Assembly (NCBI RefSeq): GCF_003660165.1
Contig: NZ_CP032828.1
Location: forward strand, 744,001 to 808,000
Direction of reading: 5' to 3'
DNA length: 64,000 nt
From: Sphingomonas paeninsulae
Lineage (GTDB): Bacteria; Pseudomonadota; Alphaproteobacteria; Sphingomonadales; Sphingomonadaceae
Under the pieces are notes generated by a model, which made no database searches, was not told where the DNA came from, and worked only from the letters and a program-made list of their open reading frames with translations. Position 1 is the first letter of the stretch, and the number at the start of each line of letters is the position of its first letter. A program made the translations under genes and the position numbers. Below are positions 7,720 to 15,664 of the stretch, piece by piece.

Positions 7720-10014
7720 TCAAAACTCATATCGCACATTGGCGAAAATACGCCGGGGCGGATTGTAATAGGCTTCGACAAAACCAAACGAGCCACGAGA
7801 GTCAAAACCCTCCTTGATAACTTGTCGGTTCGTCAGATTCTGGGCTTCCACTCCGAAGGACATTCCATTGTCGACCTTGAAATTGATACTGGCATTCAAG
7901 ATAACATTGGGCCGCGCCTCCAGAAGCGAGGTATTCTGCACGTCGACGAATTGACGGTCCTGATATGCACCGTCGATGCGTAATGACGCGCCGACGTGCG
8001 GACTCAATGGTGCCGTGGCCGTGGCGCCGAGGCTGGCTGACCATGGCGGCGTGTGCTTGAGCTTCAAATTGCTGTAGTCGAGAACATTGCCGGCGGCGTC
8101 GTGTGAGAAATATTGCTGATAGCGGGCATTGAGATAGCCGACCGAGCCATCGAACGTAAGCCAGTTGTTCGCGCGCAGGCGGCTCTCGAATTCGAAACCC
8201 CAAATCCGTGCCCGTCCTGCGTTTTCCGTGCGTGCGACAATCCCGGTCGGTAGGGGGAACTGAACGACCACCTGCATATCTCGGTACTGATTGTAGAACC
8301 CGCTGATGTTGATCCGCAGCTTGCGTGAGAACAGGTCGGACTTGATGCCCGCTTCATAGCTCGTCAGTTTCTCGGGATCGAACCCGCCAATGGCCTCGGC
8401 CGATGTAGGGCGCCCATTGAATCCGCCGCTGCGGAACCCTTGCGAAACGAGGGCGTAAAGAAGCACATCGGAATCGATCTTGTAGTTGAGTGTGACCTTG
8501 GGCGAGAAATTGTGCCAAGTGTTTTGCAGATGATACCCTGGAATACCGGGTATTAAAGGAACATCAGCAAAAATGCGGCGCGCGGTTTGATCGAAGTCCT
8601 TGTGTTCCCAAGTGTATCGACCGCCGATGTCGAGCGACAATGCATTGGAAAGTTCGACCGTCGCGCTCCCGAACGCGGCAAGGTTCTTGGTGGTTTGAAT
8701 CTGGTCGAAATCGATGTTGAAATCCAACGCCGCAGCTAGCGCCGGATCGAAGCCGGCTGCGATCAGCTGTGGATAGAGGCCATATGCTGTGACCAGCAGC
8801 GTCTGCTGATGGGCGCGCTCATAGAATCCGTAAAGGCCCAGCAGGGTCTTGACACGCCCACCGAACAGTTCGTGAGATACTTGAAATTCTTGTGAATATT
8901 GCGTGCTGTTTATGTGCTGCCGGTCGCCAGCAAAATTGACTGCTGATGCATCACCATCCCGTGCAAACGTCACGACACTGTTCCGTATCGCCGAAATGGA
9001 CTTTACATGACCGCCGAGCGCCGAAAAATCCATCGTCAGGCTGCCGTCAACGCCATCGGCATTATCAATATTGAGCAGATTCGAGGTGCCGGTCCGCTTG
9101 ATGCTCGCTGGAACGGTGCAACAGGGCGTCACGAAGGTGGAGAACAGCCCCGAGAAGAAGGTCGGCTCGAACGCAATCATGCTGTGCGCCGCAGAGTTCT
9201 GGCGCTGGTGGAGGCCGTCTACACTCAGGACAGCATCAAAATCGCCGGGATGCCAGCGAAGCGCCGCCCGGCCTCCGAGCTGATTCTGATTTCCCAGCGT
9301 GCCGCCCGTGTCGAGATGCTGCCAGCCGTCGGCGCGCCGACCCAGCACCGACACGATGTAGGAAAGATCCTGGCTCAGGCTGCCGTCATACGACGCCCGG
9401 CCCTGAAGGGACGCGTAGCTGCCTGCCTGAACGTCAACCTTGCCATGGTCCGACCCGGTCGGCTTCTGTAGCACGATGTTGATCGCCCCGCCGATCGTGT
9501 TCTTGCCGAATAGCGATCCCTGCGGCCCCCGCAGGACTTCGATACGGTCGATCCCGAGCAGAGAAGTCATCGCCCCGAACGGGCGCGCCTGGTAGACGCC
9601 GTCGACGAAGACCGCCACCGCGGGATCCGACGTTATGATGTAATCATATTCACCGACGCCCCGGATATAGGCTGATATCTGGCTGGACGTTCCCCCGGTG
9701 CCCGGCGTGAAATTGAGGTTCGGCGTACTCTGCTGAATATCAACGACCGACTGATAGCCACGCGCATCGAGACTCGCGCCTGAAAAGGCGGTGACCGACA
9801 CGGGCACATCCTGCAATTTTTCTTCGCGCTTGCGCGCCGTCACGATGATGTCGCCGCTTGCAACGTCCTGTGACGTGGCATTTGTTTCTGGAAGGTCCGT
9901 CGTCATCGCAGTGGATTGGCCCCATGCGGCCGCCGGCACCGCAGCAAGGATGAGCAGACTGGTGCCGCACAATCCCAGTCGGCGTACCGTTATTTTGCGA
10001 GACATTTTGACCAT
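7720..10014 (-). CDS. TonB-dependent receptor
   Basis: A 764-residue outer-membrane receptor. It has a signal peptide ending near AAAWG, a TonB-box-like DIIVTARKREEKLQDVPVSV, the plug signature (YIRGVGEYDY, VFVDGVYQARPFG, IEVLRGPQGSLFGKNTIGGA) and a long barrel closing with FANVRYEF. This 'REEKLQDVPVSVTAFS' plug is typical of the large sphingomonad receptor group linked to uptake of complex organic substrates as well as siderophores. A GGGGGG run lies just upstream of the ATG at 10014. The upstream region is AT-rich (TATATATATA near 10060), a likely promoter. No neighbour indicates a substrate. Confidence 0.9.
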   Translation of the reverse strand: MVKMSRKITVRRLGLCGTSLLILAAVPAAAWGQSTAMTTDLPETNATSQDVASGDIIVTARKREEKLQDVPVSVTAFSGASLDARGYQSVVDIQQSTPNLNFTPGTGGTSSQISAYIRGVGEYDYIITSDPAVAVFVDGVYQARPFGAMTSLLGIDRIEVLRGPQGSLFGKNTIGGAINIVLQKPTGSDHGKVDVQAGSYASLQGRASYDGSLSQDLSYIVSVLGRRADGWQHLDTGGTLGNQNQLGGRAALRWHPGDFDAVLSVDGLHQRQNSAAHSMIAFEPTFFSGLFSTFVTPCCTVPASIKRTGTSNLLNIDNADGVDGSLTMDFSALGGHVKSISAIRNSVVTFARDGDASAVNFAGDRQHINSTQYSQEFQVSHELFGGRVKTLLGLYGFYERAHQQTLLVTAYGLYPQLIAAGFDPALAAALDFNIDFDQIQTTKNLAAFGSATVELSNALSLDIGGRYTWEHKDFDQTARRIFADVPLIPGIPGYHLQNTWHNFSPKVTLNYKIDSDVLLYALVSQGFRSGGFNGRPTSAEAIGGFDPEKLTSYEAGIKSDLFSRKLRINISGFYNQYRDMQVVVQFPLPTGIVARTENAGRARIWGFEFESRLRANNWLTFDGSVGYLNARYQQYFSHDAAGNVLDYSNLKLKHTPPWSASLGATATAPLSPHVGASLRIDGAYQDRQFVDVQNTSLLEARPNVILNASINFKVDNGMSFGVEAQNLTNRQVIKEGFDSRGSFGFVEAYYNPPRRIFANVRYEF

Positions 10015-10504
10015 CGATTCCCCCCGTATGTGCGCGCCTCTTGGGGCGTCTAATTTTGCGTATATATATAATCATTTTTCTGCGCAATAGATTGATTATC
10101 GCCGCAACTCATCATATTTTGCGGCATTGTATGTGCATCTCTGTGCGTCCCTTCGGCAATAAGCGGCAGCGCTATTGCGATTGCCAAAGGCGCGGTCGAA
10201 CGCAGAGCGATAGGCTCGAGCAGTCAGGCGCGCATCGTTTGGACCGATAGATGATCGCGACATCGGATCCGGCTCCACTGGCCGCCTTTGCTCCCAGCTA
10301 TTGGATGTTTCACGGCTGCTCTCTTCGTAATCGGCGTTGCGGCGTTGACGTTCACCAGCCTGCCATGGTTGCGGAGCACTGCATGACGGATGAAGCGATT
10401 TCGCTATGGCAAGCTTCACGGGCCGTTCTGGTGCCGCTTGTCGAAAGGACCGGCGACAATATGACAGGTATAGCGGTCTGTTGTAGCCCCAGTGAGTACC
10501 GGGC
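10015..10504. other. Intergenic stretch upstream of the TonB receptor
   Basis: About 490 bases between the receptor start and the ppk2 3' end. The first 80 bases are AT-rich and probably hold the receptor promoter. The overlapping frames at 10096-10524 (minus) and 10251-10508 (plus) show no motif I recognise and are not called as genes. Confidence 0.45.
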
Positions 10505-11431
10505 TTAAAATCGATCCGGTACATGCATCTCGGCGGGAACCGAGTGCCGGATATAATCGTCGTGGCGAACGCGCTCGGGCAATGTCACGGCAGACTTTGG
10601 AACATCCTCATACGGAATTTGATCGAGCAGATGCGCAATGCAATTCAGGCGCGCCTTTTTCTTATCGACGGCCTCGACCACCCACCAAGGTGCCTCAGGG
10701 ACATGCGTCCGTTCAAGCATTTCCTCCTTGGCTTGTGTGTAAGCTTCCCAGCGGCTGCGTGACTCGACATCCATCGGCGACAGTTTCCACTGTTTTAGCG
10801 GATCATGAATTCGCATGTTGAAGCGGAACTGCTGTTCTTCGTCGGTGATCGAAAACCAATATTTGATAAGGATGACGCCAGAACGAACCAGCATCCGTTC
10901 AAATTCGGGTGCCGACCGGAAAAACTCCTCGCACTCAGTTTCGGTGCAGAACCCCATGACGCGTTCGACACCCGCACGGTTGTACCAGCTACGGTCGAAC
11001 AGGACGATCTCACCCGCTGCAGGTAGGTGCGCGGCATAACGCTGGAAATACCATTGCGTCCGCTCGCGCTCGTTGGGGGCAGGTAGCGCGGCAACCCGAC
11101 AAACCCGTGGGTTCAAGCGCTGGGTAATGCGCTTGATCGCACCGCCTTTACCTGCCGAATCGCGGCCTTCGAACACGACAACGACTTTCAGCCCCTTATG
11201 CTGAACCCAGTCCTGCAAGCGCACGAGTTCATGTTGGAGTCGGAAAAGCTCCTTGAAGTAAGTCCGCCGTTCAATTTGTTCGCGCTCTGGATGATCTAGC
11301 ACGTCGACAAGCAGATTATCGAGCCGCGACTCGTCGATTTCCATCTCCAGTTCTTCATCGAAACTGTCGGCTAGTTCCTGCTTGATACGCTCCATATGGG
11401 CGGCAGAATCGTAATCGAACGTAAACGCCAT
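10505..11431 (-). CDS. ppk2: Polyphosphate kinase 2 (PPK2 family)
   Basis: A 308-residue single-domain PPK2, which transfers phosphate between inorganic polyphosphate and nucleotides in the cytoplasm. The P-loop-like motif EGRDSAGKGG lies at about residues 88-97. The second signature FDRSWYNRAGVERVMGF and the lid-type basic segments (ALPAPNERERTQWYFQRY) are intact, as is KYWFSITDEEQQFRF in the core. The start ATG at 11431 has AGGA 8-11 bases upstream; the 20-residue upstream extension looks non-family. It is divergent from the phosphate transporter at 11574, and a Pho-box-like repeat lies 43 bases upstream. Confidence 0.92.
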   Translation of the reverse strand: MAFTFDYDSAAHMERIKQELADSFDEELEMEIDESRLDNLLVDVLDHPEREQIERRTYFKELFRLQHELVRLQDWVQHKGLKVVVVFEGRDSAGKGGAIKRITQRLNPRVCRVAALPAPNERERTQWYFQRYAAHLPAAGEIVLFDRSWYNRAGVERVMGFCTETECEEFFRSAPEFERMLVRSGVILIKYWFSITDEEQQFRFNMRIHDPLKQWKLSPMDVESRSRWEAYTQAKEEMLERTHVPEAPWWVVEAVDKKKARLNCIAHLLDQIPYEDVPKSAVTLPERVRHDDYIRHSVPAEMHVPDRF

Positions 11432-11473
11432 GCCAGAAATCCTACTATTGTATGCCGATAATGGAGTGAAACC

Positions 11474-11491
11474 GTGACGTACGTGTGACAA
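11474..11491 (-). promoter_or_regulatory. Pho-box-like direct repeat upstream of ppk2
   Basis: On the minus strand TTGTCACACGTACGTCAC carries two GTCAC cores exactly 11 bases apart, the spacing of PhoB half-sites (CTGTCA type). It ends 43 bases before the ppk2 start codon. Confidence 0.5.
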
Positions 11492-11512
11492 TCGTCCCCA
11501 ATAACTGGGTGG

Positions 11513-11530
11513 CTGTCACTTTAGTTTCAC
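11513..11530 (+). promoter_or_regulatory. Pho-box-like direct repeat upstream of pit
   Basis: CTGTCACTTTAGTTTCAC has a strong CTGTCAC half-site and a weaker TTCAC half-site 11 bases later. It ends 43 bases before the TTG start of the transporter, mirroring the ppk2 side. Confidence 0.5.
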
Positions 11531-11573
11531 ATGCAGAAGTTAGGCGCAGATTAATCGTTTCAGGGGAATCCAT

Positions 11574-13184
11574 TTGACTTTGATCGCCATCGACGCAGGC
11601 GCATCGCCCAAGCGGCCGAATTTCGACAACGGTTCGGGAAAGATGGGACTAATTGTCTTCGTCGGCCTTTTGATCGTCGGTGTCGTGTTTGCGGCGTTCA
11701 GTGTTTCGAGTGACATCGCCGCAAGCCACACCGGCACTGTCGCAATCGGAGCCTATTTCCTGCTCGGGCTCGCATTGCTGATCGCGCTCGGCTTTGAATT
11801 CGTGAACGGATTTCATGACACGGCCAACGCGGTCGCAACCGTGATCTACACCAACGCCCTGCCACCGACGGTTGCCGTCCTGTGGTCCGGGCTGTGGAAT
11901 TTTCTCGGCGTATTGGTGTCGTCGGGTGCCGTTGCGTTCGGTATCATCTCGCTTCTACCGGTCGAATTGATCCTGCAGGTCAGCGGCGGCACCGGCTTTG
12001 CGATGGTCTTTGCATTGTTGATTGCGGCGATCATCTGGAACCTCGGAACCTGGTGGCTGGGTTTGCCGTCCTCATCCTCGCACACGTTGATCGGGTCGAT
12101 CATCGGTGTCGGCCTCGCCAATCAGCTCATGCGTCTGTCGAGCGGAACATCGGGCGTCGACTGGGGCAAAGCCAAGGACATCGGTTCGTCGCTCCTGCTC
12201 TCACCGTTGTTGGGTTTTGCCTGTGCCGCCATCCTGATGGTTGTGCTCAAGACCCTTGTGAAAGCGCCTGCGTTGTACAAGGAGCCGGTCGGTAACAAAC
12301 CGCCGCCTCTGTTGATCCGCGGCCTCCTGGTTTTGACCTGCACGCTCGTTTCGTTCTTCCATGGTTCGAACGACGGTCAAAAGGGTATGGGCCTCATCAT
12401 GCTCATCCTGATTGGCACGGTGCCGACGGCTTATGCACTCAACCGCGCGATGCCGCAGACCGAAGTGGCGCATTTTATCGCCATTGCTCATCAGGCCGAT
12501 GCGGCACTCATCGCCAGCGGGCATGGCGTTGCCGCACCTGCCGATGCGCGCGGTGCCGTTACCGCCTATGTCCAGTCGCATACTTTGACCCCGACAACGC
12601 TGCCCGCGATCGCCGCTCTTTCCGCCTCGATTGGCGATCAGGTCCAGCGTTACGGCAATCTGGCAGCCGTTCCAGCGGGTTCGACGGCCAACGTGCGTAA
12701 CGATATGTACCTGGCGTCCGAAGCATTGCGCGTCCTCGATAAATCGAGGACGGTGCCCTTCTCCGATGCACAGGCGGCTTCGCTCAAGGATTTCCGCAAA
12801 TCGCTTGATGCTTCGACGAAGTTCATTCCAAACTGGGTGAAGGTTACCGTCGCCATCGCATTAGGTCTCGGCACAATGGTTGGCTGGAAGCGGATCGTGA
12901 TTACAGTCGGTGAAAAGATTGGCAAAACACACCTGACCTACGCACAGGGTGCCTCGGCAGAAATCGTGGCTGCGGCAATGATCGGCGCAGCGGACGGTTT
13001 CGGCCTGCCGGTATCGACCACCCACGTCCTGTCGTCAGGTGTTGCGGGAACGATGACGGCGAATGGTTCCGGCCTGCAATGGGGGACGCTGCGCAATATG
13101 CTGACCGCATGGGTGCTGACGTTGCCGGTTTCGATCCTGCTGTCCGGCACGCTGTTCTTTGTCTTCAGCAGGGTCTTCGGATAA
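11574..13184 (+). CDS. pit: PiT-family inorganic phosphate transporter
   Basis: A 536-residue inner-membrane phosphate symporter. The two inverted PHO4 repeats are visible: the first with FEFVNGFHDTANAVATVIYT and SSSSHTLIGSIIGVG, the second with SFFHGSNDGQKGMGLI and GLPVSTTHVLSSGVAG. Between them lies an extra hydrophilic insert of about 130 residues (about 290-420), longer than in minimal Pit proteins. I take the TTG at 11574 as start because AGGGGA is positioned upstream; an ATG at 11644 is an alternative. It is divergent from ppk2 and probably in the same phosphate response, so imported phosphate and polyphosphate turnover are linked. Confidence 0.9.
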   Translation: MTLIAIDAGASPKRPNFDNGSGKMGLIVFVGLLIVGVVFAAFSVSSDIAASHTGTVAIGAYFLLGLALLIALGFEFVNGFHDTANAVATVIYTNALPPTVAVLWSGLWNFLGVLVSSGAVAFGIISLLPVELILQVSGGTGFAMVFALLIAAIIWNLGTWWLGLPSSSSHTLIGSIIGVGLANQLMRLSSGTSGVDWGKAKDIGSSLLLSPLLGFACAAILMVVLKTLVKAPALYKEPVGNKPPPLLIRGLLVLTCTLVSFFHGSNDGQKGMGLIMLILIGTVPTAYALNRAMPQTEVAHFIAIAHQADAALIASGHGVAAPADARGAVTAYVQSHTLTPTTLPAIAALSASIGDQVQRYGNLAAVPAGSTANVRNDMYLASEALRVLDKSRTVPFSDAQAASLKDFRKSLDASTKFIPNWVKVTVAIALGLGTMVGWKRIVITVGEKIGKTHLTYAQGASAEIVAAAMIGAADGFGLPVSTTHVLSSGVAGTMTANGSGLQWGTLRNMLTAWVLTLPVSILLSGTLFFVFSRVFG

Positions 13185-13222
13185 TTGTTCCTCTATCACA
13201 GACGATGACGGCCATCGACGTT

Positions 13223-13268
13223 GCGCGACCCTGGCTGATTTGGGGATATGATTTAATTAGGGTCGCGC
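13223..13268. repeat. Perfect 10-bp inverted repeat with a 26-base loop
   Basis: GCGCGACCCT (13223-13232) is matched exactly by AGGGTCGCGC (13259-13268). It lies 38 bases after the pit stop and about 110 before the SOS box. No T-run follows, so it is not a standard intrinsic terminator. Confidence 0.6.
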
Positions 13269-13376
13269 ATGAGTTGTTGGGTTCGATTGATCTTCATGCG
13301 CGGGCTTTGGTGTTAAATGGTGCGCTTGCAGGCGTGTTGTCGGAGCGTTGACTCTCTCCGGTATAAAAGGAGTATA

Positions 13377-13391
13377 GAACAAACCAAGAAC
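13377..13391 (+). promoter_or_regulatory. SOS (LexA) box, GAAC-N7-GAAC
   Basis: GAACAAACCAAGAAC is an exact match to the alphaproteobacterial LexA direct-repeat operator (GTTC-N7-GTTC or its complement). It ends only two bases before the imuA ATG, so LexA binding would cover the start of the transcript of the whole mutagenesis operon. Confidence 0.85.
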
Positions 13392-13393
13392 TT

Positions 13394-14232
13394 ATGAGTC
13401 GTCCCAGCCCTTCAGTCGCCGCGTTGCGAAGCCCTTTTGCTCTCGTCCAGCAGACCGATCTCTCGTGCGCCGGCTTTGCTGCACCCCCGGTTGCCCTGGG
13501 AGTGGCGGATGTGGATGCGCGACTTGGTGGGGGCCTGGCCCGCGCCGCGCTGCACGAATTCTTTGCCGCCGGGCCTGCGGATGTCAGCGCGCTTGCGGGC
13601 TTTGCTGTGTTGCTCGCCGTCCGTGCGCAGCTTGGCTCAAAGCCGGTGATCTGGGTGCGCGAGGACCGGGGGATCGCAATAACGGGCGGCTTTATGCGCA
13701 GGGACTGGTCGAACTCGGCGCGGACCCCGATCGGTTCACTATCGTCCATGCCCCCGACACGCTGTCGCTGCTGCGAGCAAGCGCGGACATCGTTAAATGC
13801 TCGGGTGTCGGGGCTGTGTTTATCGAACCGTGGGGAAAGGCGTCCGAGTTTGACCTCACCGCATCGCGTCGCCTGTCGATGGCCGCCGCGCGGTCGGGTG
13901 TCATGACATTATTGCTGCGGGCAGGGGCGGAACCGCACCCCAGCGCCGCGCTGACCCGCTGGCGGATCGGCTGCGCGCCTTCGACTCTTTTGCCGGACGA
14001 AGAGGCGTTGGACGGCGAATTCGACGCTTACGCTCCGGGCGTGCCAGCTTTTGACATCGAAATGCTCCGCCATCGCGGTGGATTGCCCAGTTTTACCGCC
14101 CGTCTGGAGTGGAATCGTGACCAAAACAGTTTTGAAGCCGCCCCATTCTTCAATCAAACGGCGCTATCTGGCGATCTATCTGCCATTCCTGCCCTCGGAA
14201 CGGATACGGATGGCGGGTCTTGCGCCGCCTGA
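13394..14232 (+). pseudogene. imuA: ImuA, SOS mutagenesis protein (interrupted by a -1 frameshift)
   Basis: ImuA is a RecA/SulA-like partner of ImuB and DnaE2 in damage-induced mutagenesis. The N-terminal part reads in one frame (LARAALHEFFAAGPADVSALAGFAV... SKPVIWVRED) and continues in another (NNGRLYAQGLVELGADPDRFTIV, then FIEPWGKASEFDLTASRRLSMAAARSGV). The break sits in GACCGGGGGATCG: adding one G to the G5 run at 13668-13672 restores EDRGDRNNGRLY, which reads naturally. The coding region overlaps imuB by about 115 bases at its C-terminal end. This is either an assembly homopolymer error or a real mutation; the rest of the gene looks under selection. Confidence 0.8.
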
Positions 14233-15664
14233 AGGCACACCGTTTGCCCTCGTCGAGAAAATCCGCGGGGCGATGCGCCTGACGGCAGTCGATGTCGCCG
14301 CACTGCGTCTTGGTTTGGTACCCGGCCTGACCCTCGCAGACTCCCGCGCGCGCGTTCCCGAGCTGGTCGTATCGGATGCGGCACCCGCCGAAGATGCCTT
14401 ATGGCTCGACTGGCTGGCAGATGCTTGCGATCGCTATAGCCCCAGCGTCGCCATCGACCCGCCACAAGCCCTTATTATCGACATTACCGGATGTGCTCTG
14501 GAGGGCGACATCGTCGAAGATCTGAAGAAACGTATTATCCGTCAGGGGTTTACAGCAAATCTGGCCTGCGCAGTAACGCCCGATGCCGCAATTGCGCTCG
14601 CCCAATACGGTATGAACGGGATACTCCATTTGCCAGTCGCAGCACTTCGAGTTGACCCGGAAATCCACACCGCCCTGCGCCGCGCCGGGTTGAAAACCAT
14701 CGGCGATCTCGCCGACCGTCCCCGCGCTCCGCTGGCTGCGCGGTTCGGGACGCCGTTGCCCCATCTGCTCGCCCGGTTGCTCGGCGAACAGGATGTCCAC
14801 ATCATTCCCCGTCGCGTGCCATCTCCCGTTGTGGTGGAGGTGCGGTTTGCGGAACCTATTGCCCGCACTGAGGATATGCTTTCCACACTCGAAAACCTTG
14901 CTCATCAGGTCGCCGGTGCTCTCATCGAACAGAGTGTTGGCGGTCGCTGTTTCGAGGCGGCATTGTTTCGCAGCGACGGGCATGTCGCGCGGCTGAAAGT
15001 CGAAACCGCAGGGCCGGTCCGCGACCCCGCAATTCTTGACCGGCTGTTCCGCGAACGGATCGATGCGTTGTCCGACCCCCTCGATCCGGGCTTTGGTTAT
15101 GACCTGATCCGTCTTGCCGTTAGGGTCACCGAACCGCTTGCGCCCGAGCAGTTACGACTGGAAGGCGGTGCGCTTACTGACATTGAACTTGGGCTGCTGA
15201 TCGACCGGCTCGGTACGCGACTGGGCAAAACGCGTATTCGTAAATTTGCGGCGGCCGACACCCATATTCCGGAGCAAGCCGCGTTCGAATTGCCGATTGT
15301 CGAGGTTGCCCCGGTTAGCGGATGGGTCCGTTCAGAGGAAGGCGAGCCGCCGTTGCGTCCCATCCATTTGTTCGACCCGCCGCACCGGATAGAGGTCATG
15401 GCGGGACTTCCAGATGGGCCGCCGCGCCGATTTCGGTGGAGACGCACCAGCCATGATATCACCCGCTACGAAGGCCCAGAACGCATCGCTGCCGAATGGT
15501 GGCGGCGGCGCGGCGGCCATGATCTTGGCGGTGGCGGCTTGACTCGCGATTATTACCGGGTCGAGGATATGCGCGGCCGACGGTTCTGGGTGTTCCGCCA
15601 CGGTCTGCAAGGCGGCAGCGAAAAGGTTGATCCCGGCTGGTTCCTGCACGGCATATTTGCGTGA
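14117..15664 (+). CDS. imuB: ImuB, Y-family DNA polymerase-like protein
   Basis: About 515 residues from the GTG at 14117, which lies just before the conserved RRYLAIYLPFLPSERI start. ImuB is a polymerase-fold subunit that links DnaE2 and ImuA to the beta clamp. As expected for ImuB, the first catalytic aspartate of true Y-family polymerases is absent: YLAIYLPFLP replaces the usual DMDxFF. A clamp-binding-like PEQLRLEG is present in the C-terminal half, followed by the ImuB C-terminal domain (DYYRVEDMRGRRFWVFR). It is the second gene of the SOS operon and its TGA overlaps the dnaE2 GTG by four bases (GTGA). Confidence 0.9.
   Translation: MTKTVLKPPHSSIKRRYLAIYLPFLPSERIRMAGLAPPEGTPFALVEKIRGAMRLTAVDVAALRLGLVPGLTLADSRARVPELVVSDAAPAEDALWLDWLADACDRYSPSVAIDPPQALIIDITGCALEGDIVEDLKKRIIRQGFTANLACAVTPDAAIALAQYGMNGILHLPVAALRVDPEIHTALRRAGLKTIGDLADRPRAPLAARFGTPLPHLLARLLGEQDVHIIPRRVPSPVVVEVRFAEPIARTEDMLSTLENLAHQVAGALIEQSVGGRCFEAALFRSDGHVARLKVETAGPVRDPAILDRLFRERIDALSDPLDPGFGYDLIRLAVRVTEPLAPEQLRLEGGALTDIELGLLIDRLGTRLGKTRIRKFAAADTHIPEQAAFELPIVEVAPVSGWVRSEEGEPPLRPIHLFDPPHRIEVMAGLPDGPPRRFRWRRTSHDITRYEGPERIAAEWWRRRGGHDLGGGGLTRDYYRVEDMRGRRFWVFRHGLQGGSEKVDPGWFLHGIFA

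Noticed and set aside
10096-10524. 142-codon minus-strand frame between ppk2 and the TonB receptor
   Set aside because: It overlaps the ppk2 3' end, has skewed composition and no motif I recognise.
13668-13672. Programmed ribosomal frameshift in imuA
   Set aside because: No slippery heptamer with a downstream structure is evident, and the same single-base loss appears in unrelated genes.
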